A DNA stretch of 64,000 nt from positions 434,001 through 498,000 of the forward strand of contig JARGXX010000095.1 in assembly GCA_030374765.1 (NCBI GenBank), read 5' to 3'. The DNA is from Agarophyton chilense (Eukaryota; Rhodophyta; Florideophyceae; Gracilariales; Gracilariaceae). The position numbers and the translations under genes were made by a program. Below are positions 42,424 through 52,607 of the stretch, piece by piece; within the stretch, counting starts at the first letter, position 1, and every line of letters begins with the position of its first letter. Under the pieces are notes generated by a model. It saw nothing but the letters and a program-made list of their open reading frames with translations, was not told the DNA's origin and searched no databases.

Positions 42424-44319
42424 CTACGGAAAGCCCGAGGAGGGACCCGCCCCACCGTTGGGATTCTGACCCTGATGGTACGCCGAGGCGAAAGCCAACA
42501 TCTGGCTCACATCCGTCATACCCGGGGGAATCGGAATGCCTGCGTTCACGAGGCCTCGTCGCACACTATCCGCTTGCGGAGTGGCAACCGGCGCCTGCGC
42601 AGGGGTGTTCACACCCCACCCGGGGGGAGCAGATTGACCGCCACCGGATGCATTCGCCGCCGCAGCTGAGGTCGTTCCCACTGGTTGGAAGGGTGCAGAT
42701 GGCTCCACAGGGAGTACTCCACTAGGAGCTGGCATGTCGTTATCCAACGCTGGATCGTCCAGGTCTACTGGAGGCTCGTACTCGTAATCGTTGGTATAAA
42801 TGAACCCCGTCGGGTGTCCCACCGGCATCGGCCGAGGCGAGTCCATCAGCGCCCGTGCTTGCGCCGCGCTGATGCAAACCCCTTCGAAGGGATTGTAATA
42901 GACCCAGTTACCGGAGCCCGGATCGTACCGGCCAGGAGACTTGTCTCGCGCGGATCCTTCCCCTGCGGGCTGATTTTCCACTGGAACTCGATCCCATTGG
43001 GTGTTGTCGATGACGTCCAAGATTGGATACAGGTCCTGCACGTTGCTGACCGAACCCAACGCTGGGACAAGGTCGATCTGACGCATGATGGTCCGTAGCA
43101 TCGGAGGAATATACCAGATACGGAAATAGTCATGAGCATCCCAGAGGAGGTGCGCCGCTACGCGGGCTGCCCACTCGGCTGCAACGAGGGCCCAGTATCC
43201 CGAGTTCGGGTCGTGCATCAAACGAGACCCGATATAGTAGATGCATGGGGGCAGTTCAGCAAAGCACCCTTGGGGGACCTCGACCTTACTCCACCAAGCT
43301 GGAAGGGGCACGAATCGCCCAACCTTCGCCGTGTTACGGATACGCTCCAGTTCCACGTGAGGATACGGTACAAGGAACCCGAAACGGGAGCGCGAGCGGC
43401 GCTCGAAGCGCAGGCGTCGATCGAACCCATACTGGGTAAACTGCCGTTGAAGGTACCTGAATTCAGCCCGAATGATGGGACGACTCCATTGGAGCATATC
43501 TTCTCGGAGAGGAAAACCCGGTCCGCGGAACTCGGCTTCGGGAAAGGCTGCCAGGTTATCCCCGTAGGAGACCTCACCGAACGTGCGGTAATAGGCGACA
43601 TCAAACCCGTACTCCGGGGGAACCAGATGGTCAAAGCGTGACCTCTCCAATCACTGGTAGGCCAGAGCCGCCATCGCTGCGCGCGCCTTTTCCAGGGACT
43701 CCCCGCGACTGCGGTATAGATACTGAGGCTCTATGGCTCCCCGCGCCCTCCAATCGGGAGAACGTACAACCTCGACAGGTAGGCCACCCGGCAATAAGCC
43801 GTCCTCCACGTAGGAGTCGATGAGCTCATCGTCGCGAACCGCTGTCGGATGGAACCACGGAGCGCGGGAATATATCACCGGATCGGTAAGGGGACTCCAC
43901 CTTCGAAAGGATTCGTTTGAGATCCAACCTCTGGAGTTTGCTACCAAGGGTATCGCATGAGCGGAGTTCCACGCCACCGCGTTAATGGCCAACTCCTCCT
44001 GAGGATGTCGGTTGCTCGCCGAGGCGGAAGGTTCGGTACCTGACGGAGCCGCATCCAAACCGGAGAAATATCCACCCTGCTGGGGAGCTTCGTTGTCCGC
44101 CGGCGCGGAGGCCGATGGCCCCGAGAGTGGGTTGAGGACGTATGGGTTCATTACCTTGAGAGGGCTGGCTGAGACTGCTGTTGCGAGAAGTTGCTTATCG
44201 CCGAAAGTCGGAGGAGTAGAAGAAAGTTGTACCGATGTGCCGGTTTTGTGGCGATCCTCAGAAGTGGTGAAGGACCCCATTGGGAGAGAAGTATATATAG
44301 TGAGCGGAAAGCGAGACAC
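42424..44319 (-). CDS. Long antisense open frame in the nested chromovirus, one TGA inside
   Basis: On the strand opposite gag-pol one phase is open from 44319 (GTG; first ATG 44280) to TAG 42426-42424, 619 codons from the ATG, broken only by a TGA at 43653-43651. Order: Ser/Pro/Ala-rich start (about 1-115), mixed middle with WFHPTAVRDDEL and LEKARAAMAALAYQ, then after the TGA a folded-looking region rich in Tyr, Trp and Arg (DVAYYRTFGEVSY, RRLRFERRSRSRFG, CIYYIGSRLMHDPN, PPMLRTIMRQID, NWVYYNPFEGV) and a Pro/Gly/Ala-rich tail. No known family is recognised; no signal peptide or membrane helix. A TATATATA run lies about 10 bp before the ATG, too close to be its own TATA box. A similar antisense frame occupies the same place in the second chromovirus. 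Confidence 0.7.
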
Positions 44320-44349
44320 CCGCGGCTCGGAATGTTCTTCCTCGTCTTA

Positions 44350-44361
44350 AGGAGGGGGAGA
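44350..44361 (+). promoter_or_regulatory. Polypurine tract
   Basis: AGGAGGGGGAGA directly before the 3' LTR, the expected plus-strand primer. Confidence 0.9.
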
Positions 44362-45278
44362 TGTAGAGCAACGCCTAGTTAGGGGATACTTGAAGATGCA
44401 ACTCAGAGAATGAGGATTGAACCCTCCGAGGGTTATGAGTATGACCTCCTCTAAGGTGTGCTGAGGTGGCACTTTTTTCTGGTTAGAGTTCGCCTATGAC
44501 GTGAAGACTCGGATGGCCCATGGTTGGATTGGCCCCGTGATACACGTGGCTTAATTTTGGCACCGATTTTCGGATATTTGTTAGAACGTTGGACTTTTGG
44601 GCCCTGACAGTGGGATCTCCACGTGTATGGCCCTGAGCAGGTGTGAACTACTGTAGAGTTTAGTTAGTGGGCCCTACTTAGGGAGATGAGATCTGACAGT
44701 CCGAAGCTCAGAGTAAATGGAAACCAAGGTTGGTCTTCGATACCTTTAGAGGTTCTTCGTCGCCATCGTTTCGGCCTTACAACCCGGAACGGGCTCTGGT
44801 TAGCAACGCCTGCGTAGGGACACGACTCCACTTGGAGAGTGCCCACGTTTGGGTTCCGTGCAACCACCCCCTTGGGACGGCTCAGACGACCTGCGTGCAC
44901 GATACCCCGTGGGGGTTCTGCTTACTTGTTGCGTGCTTTTTGTGTTTCCTTTCGAGGACAGGTTTTCGCCCCTGTATTGGGTTTCTTTTGTTGTTTCGCC
45001 CCTTTTCTGGTTTTCGGGTCCGGTGCCTGTTAGTGCCGGACCCTCGCCCCGTTTTTCCTCTTCGCCGGTTTTTCTCCCATTCTTTGGGATACCCATACCC
45101 ATTCCCGATCCAACGGTTTCTACCCCTCACCTCCGTCGGTACTGCCGGAATCCCCCGTGGGAGTTACACCCCACACCTACGGGTGAAACGGAGGGCTCTG
45201 TCTCTGAGTCTGCCTCCCCCAGGGAGCAAGGCTTCGAACACCTTGAGAGCACTTCCCGTCGCCGGGTTTTGCTCCACA
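44362..45278 (+). repeat. 3' LTR of the nested chromovirus (917 bp)
   Basis: Same length and ends as the 5' LTR; about 17 mismatches by eye. Followed by the AGAGC target duplicate. Confidence 0.97.
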
Positions 45279-45283
45279 AGAGC

Positions 45284-46848
45284 TAAATAACCTTGATACC
45301 CACAACAGCATACGATGGCTACCACCAGATTTCTCCCCTCCGCCAGAATCCATCATCCCATTGATGATGATATATCGGTATAAGCGCTCAGCCGAAGGAC
45401 ACACCATCCAACGCAAAGCCCGTTGCAACCTCAGAGAAGACCTCATGAAACCAGGCCTACATTTCAACCCCAAACACATCATCACGTACACCGCCGACAG
45501 AACCACACAGAGAATGCTTCTCGCACTCCACGCCACAATGAATCTACCGCTGGAGCATTTCGACATTAAATCCGCCTATCTGCATGAGCAGTACCAACAA
45601 GACAGACCGGTCTATGTCAAGCAAATGCCCAGCTTCGACGGAACGTATCGACATAACAGCAGGTACGGCAAACTACACGGCAACCTTTACGGCTCACCCA
45701 CTGCAGCCTACAATTACAACCACGGTCTACAGAAATTTCTCACCGCACTGGGATTCACAAGCTCCGAACACGACCCTTGTCTCTATACACTCCGCAGCAA
45801 CACTGGATACCTCGTAGTCAGCACCACGATCGATGACTTCCTGGTACTCGCGTCCCACCAACCACTTATAGACTCCCTCTATCGACAAATGCTACAGAAA
45901 TACAAGATCAAACGCCTCGGAACACCCACCCGCTTCCTCAACTGGACGATTACCCGATCACCCAACGGCAACGTTCATCTGTCACAACCAGACGCGATCG
46001 ATTCCATACTGAAACAAACACAAATGCAACACTGCAACGCCACTCATACCCCGTATAACAACGTCAAGGCATTAGATCAACAACCACCCACGAAACCGCT
46101 AACCGCCAAAGAATCCACAAGGTACCGCCAAATCCTCGGCGAAATACGCTATGTGACAGACAGCACGCGACTCGACATAGTGTACGCAACTAACCGAATG
46201 GCACAACACATGTCAAAACCGCAGCACCACCACCAGCAAGCACTCAAAACCCTTTTACGTTACCTGAAAGGTACTCGCACACACGGACTCTTCTTTTCCC
46301 CTTCGCAACACAAACCCTCCACACAACCAAACCCGCTCCGCGTCTACAGCGATGCCGACTTCGCCAACGCAAAGGACCGCCAATCAATCACCGGAACCAT
46401 CCACAACATCCATGGCACACCCATCTCTTGGGCTTCACGGAAACAGAACGTAGTCGCGCTGTCTACAACGGAAGCAGAGTACATAGCAGCCACAGACGCA
46501 ACGCGGCACACGATTTGGATATCAAAACTTCTACAATCAGCAAACCAACCAACACTCAACCCAATTCCGCACTGCATAGACAATAGCTCCGCCGTACTCA
46601 TAGCCGAAAACCAGGCACCCACAAAGCAAAGGAAATACATCGACATCAGACATCATTATATACAACACCACGTCGCCAACCAACACATTCGCGTACAACG
46701 TATCCCCACAACAGAAATGACAGCGGACATACTCACGAAGCCCCTACACCAAGACCGATTCAAACTTCTCCGACATCGTCTTCGAGTCACACCCCGTCCA
46801 GATACAAAATGCAACACAGCAACCGGGGACTGTCAAACAACATCTTAA
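45284..46848 (+). pseudogene. Copia pol, second half: reverse transcriptase and RNase H
   Basis: Resumes the copia pol frame after the nested element: YRYKRSAEGHTIQRKARCNL (start of copia RT), MNLPLEHFDIKSAYLHEQ, TTIDDFLVLAS where the usual YVDDM reads TIDDF, then RNase H with YSDADFANAKDRQSITG, STTEAEYIAATDA, IDNSSAVLIAENQAPT and TADILTKPLHQDRF, ending at TAA 46846-46848. This half has no internal stop or frameshift. Its end is the block matched by the relic at 3106-3476. Confidence 0.9.
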
Positions 46849-46873
46849 CACATTGCTGTATCGCATTTTGAAA
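46823..46873 (+). repeat. Copia polypurine tract and extra 43-bp unit before the LTR
   Basis: ACCGGGGAC is followed by 43 bases that begin TGTCAAAC like the LTR itself, and only then by the 90-bp LTR. The relic at 3385-3476 has the same tract followed by two 42-bp units. Confidence 0.7.
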
Positions 46874-46963
46874 TGTCAAACAGCATTACAGTCACAACAG
46901 TACTTAATCAGTAGACGACGACGAGATCAAAGTAAAGAGAACGGTCAGTGCCTTCCACTCACA
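46874..46963 (+). repeat. 3' LTR of the copia element (90 bp)
   Basis: Pair of 30603-30692; followed by GTGCG, the target duplicate. Confidence 0.93.
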
Positions 46964-47840
46964 GTGCGCGCGCTGCGTTCGCTCATTGAGACAAGAGGAA
47001 ATTGATGGTCGTCACAGAGGCTGCGACGGCCGTCGTGTGACTCTTTATTGGGCTTGCTACGTGTACACTGCATGCGTGATATCGGCGTGATATCACTCAT
47101 GTGCCATCTCCCATCCGCATCACCGCGGCTCTATTCGCGGTAGGCAACAACGGGCTGGCGCGGTGGGGTTGGCGCAGAACGCCGTGGCGAGAGCGGTGGC
47201 TGCAACGTAGCCGGCAAGGCCAGTTGAGCAGCAAGCGCTGGCGGCCAAAGCGCCAAGTGGTACGTTCGCCATTACCGGAAAAACCAGCAGCAATTTTGTG
47301 GTGTTAACTACAATTCGAGTGCATCCGGGGGCTACGGAATCGGGGTGAAAGTTGTGCTCTGAGTAACTGCAGATTTGGTCGGAGCACGCGTGACCCTTGC
47401 TCTAAAGCCCGAGACTATTAGAATATGTATGTGTGAGTGAACCGTTGACTCGGAAACACTTTGGTTGTTTCACCGAGCTGGCTTTTTATTGCGTTGTAAA
47501 TGTAGCTATCCTCTCGTATGCTAGCTATTTAATAATCTAGCTATGTTCTTGCTCTTTCTTGGCAAGAACCTGGTGGACACCATCATCCAGTGTAGCTTTG
47601 GCCACGTAGTGGTTTGGTTTGCATCTTGTGCACCACAGAGCAGTGTCCATGTAAGTTTGGTGTTATGATACACCTTAACTCTCCTAGACTCTGACAGAGA
47701 AAAACATTATCACCCGCCATAATGTGAACGTCGATGCATGATTTCTTTACAACAAGCCCGCCTTGCAGGCCTGTGCATTGTCCTGCGCACTTGGTTGTTT
47801 ACTATTTTTGATCTTATACGTAATGTAGTTCTGTGCCGTT
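46964..47840. other. Unique DNA after the copia element, no gene recognised
   Basis: A GATATCGGCGTGATATC direct/inverted motif lies near 47078-47096. The frame at 47101-47307 has no support. Confidence 0.4.
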
Positions 47841-48374
47841 TTATTGGAATCTACACGGCCGACAACACGAAAACGGCGGCGGCACGCGATTGGCGCTTAA
47901 CCGCGAACACGCACCACAGCAAGCGCCGAAAGGAAGTCCAATCTTAAAATCGTCATTACCACTCTCCTCAGGCTCATCATCCAGCACGCACGTACCCACA
48001 GCTGGCGCCGCACCATTGTCAGTTCTCTGCCACGGTATGGCGTCAACAAAGCCGCTGTCGACCTCGGCCAGTGACACAGTGGCGTTGTACATCACTTCAA
48101 ACCCCACACCTTGCTCAAATTCAACCTGCAAAAATGACGCCGATTGAGCAGCGGGGAACGCAAACGTGGGCGGGCAATTATACTGCTGCCCGTCTCCTGA
48201 GAAGCATCCGTCTTCCTGGCAGGTGATGATCACAAACGGCACTGGTTCGTTGGTTGCGACCGGCTCCTCGGATGGCAGAATGTTAACATCCTCACCAATC
48301 ACAAACGGCATCGATTTGCAGAATGGCAGCACCTGTATTGTCACAATCAACAGCACGTACGAGAAACACGCCAT
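47841..48374 (-). CDS. Putative secreted cysteine-containing protein, unrecognised
   Basis: 177 residues if started at the ATG at 48374 (the frame is open upstream to 48446). This start puts a signal peptide first: MACFSYVLLIVTIQVLPFCKS, a hydrophobic stretch with a plausible cleavage site. The mature part is acidic at first, with paired cysteines (CQEDGCFS, ACCGACS, SCCRPC at the end). No domain recognised; no intron checked. It may be a short extracellular protein, or chance. Confidence 0.35.
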   Translation of the reverse strand: MACFSYVLLIVTIQVLPFCKSMPFVIGEDVNILPSEEPVATNEPVPFVIITCQEDGCFSGDGQQYNCPPTFAFPAAQSASFLQVEFEQGVGFEVMYNATVSLAEVDSGFVDAIPWQRTDNGAAPAVGTCVLDDEPEESGNDDFKIGLPFGACCGACSRLSANRVPPPFSCCRPCRFQ

Positions 48375-50060
48375 GACCAGATTGTGCCTTGTCGTTGAGC
48401 ACGAACAAGCGCTTGGCCGCTTGTCGTCCGCGCCTTTCAGGAGCATGGAAAGCTTTATAATGGTTAACGCTTACACCAACGGCAGCGCATTCTCAACGCA
48501 CGTGCAACCGATACGTTGTGTACGTAACGTGTGCGTTTTTATTCCCGTGCAGTTTTGCCAACTTTGCGCAATGGAAGGTACTTGCAACGCTCGCGCTAAC
48601 GAGAGGTAAGGTTAGGTAGCTGTTTAGTTCGTCGTTACCTGTTCCCGCTACCCTCGCAGTCTAGCACACCAACTACTCTACTATACATCAGCAGTACTCT
48701 AACAGTCCATGTAGATAGCGCTCCAGCCCGCCAAGATAACTTGGCAGTAGCTCTGCACTCCCTGCGCCCTCCTCGCACAGGCTCCGCCTTCTCCGTCCTT
48801 CTGATGTCGGGTGCTGGGTACAGTGTTAGAAAACTGAATACTAGGAAACGTAGCAGCGCAGGAGAGACTGTAGTTGAATCCGCAAGGAATCGGGTACCTC
48901 ACTAGTCGTGTATTTCCGACTCCTTCGTGAGCGGCCACTCGACGGACGAGTGGCCTTTTATGAGCACCCCCTGCCAAGCCAGTTGATTGCCGACTTGGCA
49001 GGAAAACTTGATTGCGCTGTCTGTGGTTCCAACCACGACATCGAACACATCAAAGATAGTTACGATAGCTAACGTATCTATATCTCTTCTTACGTAGTAC
49101 TGTACTCCACTGTATCCCCTACGTGTGCACATTAAATTTGCGCTTACGTGTGTTGGAACTGGAGCGCTGGAGCCTCCTTGCCTTGGCCTCTCCGAAGGTG
49201 GGTGTGACCACTGTCGGCGGCCGTGCATTTTATATGTTTCAGTGCAAGCTACGGAGCAAGGCGCAGTGTACAAGTAATGATGCGTGTGTCGTGCTGCGCC
49301 TTCGCCTTGCATGAGGTCCACGGATATTAACAACGTGCACTGTTTGCGTGTCTCGCGCGTATGCGGATACGCCAGGCGAAGCACGCCGACGCACCAGCAA
49401 TGGCAAGCATTCACAACACCTTCGTTCTAGAATCTTTCAGCGAGATGAATTTATTTTTTGTATTGCTAACCTTAAAGAGCAAGGACATCTACTTTTCATA
49501 CATCTAATTTCGTTAATCATCTTCTCTGCGTTGGTTTTGACTTCTTCTATGCCAGACTATTTGAGCAGAAGTAATACGCCCACTCTCTTTCGTTACTTCT
49601 GTTTGTACTGGTTTCTTCCAGTCCATGTCCGGTATTATATGCCAACAGAACGGATCACTAAGATCAGTTAAAATCAGCTTTCGGGAAGCTATAAATGATA
49701 TCACTTGCGCTGCAATTAACACAAGCCACAAAACTATAACAACTATTACTAGAAACAAACTTTAGCTACAAATCATTGAATCCTTTTGACTAAACAAAAA
49801 TCTTTAAACACATCAAACCTTCTTTCTAGAAATTTTACAATAACCAAATGCAACAGTAAACAAAAGAAAGTGTAGACACTACCGCCGTACAGCGGTCTGC
49901 GCAAATCCGTTGGACTCGTCTTCGATGTTGTGTGTTGGGAATCTGATAGAAACATTCTCGTCGCTCGTCAACGTCAGACAGATCAATGTATTCGTGTCGT
50001 ATAGTGCCACTAAAAATTAGCTAAGACACCCGGTCATTCACTGCTCACGGCGCGGGGGGA
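48375..50060. other. No gene recognised
   Basis: About 1.7 kb. Plus-strand and minus-strand frames up to 170 codons overlap one another without motifs. The word GGAGCGCTGGAGCCT occurs at about 49159 and again at about 50748 in unrelated surroundings. Confidence 0.4.
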
Positions 50061-50273
50061 CTATTTGGAATTTTGAATTTTACCGACGGCTTCGGCAGCG
50101 CAACCGGCAGCGGCCACGGCTGCTCCTGCTTCAGTGGCAGTGATGGCGGAGAGAATTGAAGGAATGGTCAAGGTGGCTGTGGTGCCTGCATCAAATGCAG
50201 AGAAAGCTAACACGGTAACGAGCGCAGTGCCGCCTGCAGCTACTTGCCAGAAACGTGAGTCCCAGAATCCCAT
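50061..50273 (-). CDS. Small Ala-rich hydrophobic protein
   Basis: 70 residues from ATG 50273. MGFWDSRFWQV is followed by two hydrophobic, Ala/Thr-rich segments (about 12-30 and 38-60) and a short polar end. Compact, with an ATG in clean context and a purine/pyrimidine-rich leader upstream. Looks like a tiny two-span membrane subunit, but no family is recognised. Confidence 0.4.
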   Translation of the reverse strand: MGFWDSRFWQVAAGGTALVTVLAFSAFDAGTTATLTIPSILSAITATEAGAAVAAAGCAAEAVGKIQNSK

Positions 50274-51003
50274 GGTTGGGCGGAAGAGTTGGCGATGGGG
50301 TGGAAAAAGGCTATGTTGAAGGATTGAGTGGTTATTGGTGGTGGTGGTGGTGGTAGTGGTGGTGAGAAACCGAGCTGGGTAGCAGTGGGGCTTATGTAGA
50401 GATTGCCAGCTCGGATTGTCCGCCTTTTTTCTTTTGATGCGAGCTCTTCACCACACGCAGCCTTCGTATGAAGGACACTTGCAGACAACAATACTTGGCA
50501 CAACTTTGAAAAGCTCTTCAGCCATTGGTTATTCTAGGGCACGTGTACTGTGGGGCGCGCTCTAAAGTAACACTCTGGCGCTTTTCGTGCACTGCTGAAG
50601 ACAGCCAGGACTTCTGGCCTTGCTATGTGCGTTGCCCTTTGTTACAAAACTGGTATTTTTCTGGCTTGGTTCATTAAAACTGGCATCAGTGAAACGTCAG
50701 TTACCATTGCGAATTTGCCAACGGTATTCACACTGATTGTTAAAATTGGAGCGCTGGAGCCTTTCTGTGGGAAGCAGTCGTACGCAGAGCGGAAGGGCTG
50801 TTGGTCTGGTGTCTAGTGTGCACTCGCAACGCGCGGTGGAACCCGAGGAAGGTGTAACGGGCACAAGGTGCCTCCTCTTGCTCTTCTGTCCCCAGTGTCT
50901 TGGGGTGGAGCAAGAATGAAGTTTAGTATGCAGCGCCGGCGGCATTGTGCCAAAGCGCAATCGTGTATTGCACACTTTTCGCCTTGGCACGATACAATAA
51001 AAT
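50274..51003. other. Leader/promoter side of the small hydrophobic protein, (GGT)n tract
   Basis: A GGT/GTG microsatellite lies at 50334-50362. No further gene is supported up to the start of the next reading frame. Confidence 0.4.
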
Positions 51004-52587
51004 TTGATTTTTTGGAGTGCGGTCAAATGCTCAGCAACCTTTCTGACCCTAAACGCAATATTTCTTTTGTGCGTCTCCCTCACAGGCTGTACGGGCCTTC
51101 AGCGATTTGCGACTACTTTCCTTCTTTTCGATTTGCCACGCAAGCACCACAACGCTAAATTTGCGACGTCACTGCTTCCGTCACTCTTAAAGAAACCTTT
51201 CACGCGGAAGTATACGTGCTACTTCCCTTCGGACAGCGTGGACGACTTTTTCTCAGATGTTGTCTTGGATGGCTCTTACTAAGCAGCCAAGCGCCAGCTT
51301 GCGGGCAAAGCGGCTAGAATGTCGAGCAAAACATATATTGACCCGTCTTTAGGCAAGAATGTCGTTAAATTCTTTTGTTTCAAACCGCCGCGCGGCTTGC
51401 AAAAAATGTACGTAGTCAAATTCGAAAATAGCAACAATCTCGTGCGATTTAGCAAAAGTGAACCCATTATCTTGCTTGGGCGCAAGATACCGCATTACAT
51501 TCGGTAGTTTCGAGACACTCAGTTTGGAGAACTGATGCTCTTTCGATTTGGTCTTACAGAGGCTTTGAATGGAAAAGAAGATCCCAATATGGCAATTGAG
51601 TACAACGACTGGATAGTTGAGAAGGTGTTGTTGTCACTAAGAGGTCTTGGTGAGATCAAGGACCATTTCCATTCTCTGGAGTATGTAACTAGCGTAATAT
51701 ACTGCAGAGATATGCACACCTTCCGAATCTAGTACATTCAGGCAGTTGGAGGTGGTGCAACGAGAAGTAGTGTGACATATGGTGGCGAAGGAGTTGAAAA
51801 AACATTTCACTGGGGAGGCAAGGACGAGTATGAAGCGATCAAGAGCATCCTTACTACTTGCAGCTCAAGAACAGGTCAAAGATTAACTGTGCTTCAACCC
51901 GAAGCGCTCACGCCATCTTCTGGCATCCGAAGTTTCCATCTCCGTCAGGCCTCTGTGCAGTTTTACGACGAAACGTTTCTATGCCTAGAAGCTTTCTTAA
52001 GTAATGCATTAGCGCTGACCATCGGGTCCGAGAAGGCTGCAGAGTGTTTGGCGTATCTTATCGATCGCGTTAGGAAGAATGCAGATGATAATGAGGTATA
52101 TCTGAATGCCGTTGCAGGTATTGGGTTTGATGATGTTATTAAGCTTAAGAATTGGAACTGGAATGCATAAAGGAAGGTTAGAGGGATGTTTCGGGACATC
52201 AAGTATGTGCAGGGGTTTGTGAAGGAAAGAATCCGTGTTGTCAGCCTCGATTATCTTCGTGATGGGACTGGACACCGAGAAGAAAACTTTGATTTGGATG
52301 ACTTTCTCGATAGCGGAAAAGTCTTCCTTGCCAGTCTCCAGGCGATTGACGGATACCTGCATGCAATTTTCATAGATAGGGAGTGCAACACGATAATTGA
52401 TCCAGTGGAGAAGTTTCACTTGGATCTCACGCAGGGTGCCCTCGAGTCCTGTATAGGATCGGACCGTTCTTTCAGTCACATTGCGGACTGTCTCGTAGTG
52501 TGCTTGCTCCCAGAGAGGAAGGATGGGAAACACGCTCGCCGAGGAAAGAAACGTCGTCACCAAGAAGGATCTTCAAACATAGTTTGA
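51004..52587 (+). pseudogene. Unrecognised protein gene with four in-frame stops
   Basis: One phase is usable from 51004 (convincing from about 51160) to TAG 52585-52587, about 475-525 codons, broken by TAA 51280, TAG 51505, TAG 51730 and TAA 52168 but by no frameshift. The protein looks real: balanced composition and alternating charged and hydrophobic segments (VVKFFCFKPPRGLQKMYVV, FLSNALALTIGSEKAAECL, KYVQGFVKERIRVVSLDYL). Near the end DGYLHAIFIDRECNTIIDP followed by a conserved-looking CIGSDRSF recalls the His...Asp half of papain-fold peptidases, but that is a guess. It ends in a basic KRR tail. It is tail to tail with a copia pol relic, only 20 bp apart. Confidence 0.55.
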
Positions 52588-52589
52588 AG
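52571..52589. repeat. Perfect hairpin between two convergent frames
   Basis: CTTCAAAC-ATA-GTTTGAAG, 8-bp stem with a 3-nt loop, overlapping the stop of the plus-strand frame and 19 bp from the stop of the minus-strand copia frame. Confidence 0.8.
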
Positions 52590-52607
52590 GCTTTGCCATA
52601 TAAGATC

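Larger units (their letters stand above)
33487..45278 (+). mobile_element. Complete Ty3/gypsy chromovirus nested in the copia pol gene
   Basis: 11.8 kb with 917-bp LTRs at both ends, primer site at 34406, polypurine tract at 44350-44361, and AGAGC duplicated on both sides (33482-33486, 45279-45283). Order: LTR, gag, protease, RT, RNase H, integrase, chromodomain, antisense open frame, LTR. LTRs differ at about 17 of 917 positions by eye, so the insertion is not very recent but younger than its copia host. Gag is intact; pol has two frameshifts in the RT-RNase H link. Confidence 0.97.
30603..46963 (+). mobile_element. Ty1/copia retrotransposon with a nested gypsy element
   Basis: Bounded by 90-bp LTRs (30603-30692 and 46874-46963) that begin TGTCAAAC and end CTCACA, flanked by GTGCG on both sides (30598-30602, 46964-46968). 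Without the nested element at 33487-45278 the copia is about 4.6 kb. The order Gag, protease, integrase, RT, RNase H is that of Ty1/copia. Its sense strand is strikingly rich in A and C. Gag and pol hold in-frame stops and frameshifts, so this copy is not autonomous. Confidence 0.95.

Noticed and set aside
43132..43641. 169-codon plus-strand frame opposite the antisense gene of the nested chromovirus
   Set aside because: Shorter than and overlapped by the 1.9-kb minus-strand frame. The minus-strand protein, not this one, has the apparent counterpart in the second chromovirus.
48166..48609. 147-codon plus-strand frame
   Set aside because: Overlaps the minus-strand frame with a signal peptide and shows no motif.
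51004..52587. Reassigned UAA/UAG codons as an explanation for nonsense-only interruptions
   Set aside because: All host genes in the window end at normal UAA, UAG or UGA codons and lack internal ones; replaced residues differ from site to site.
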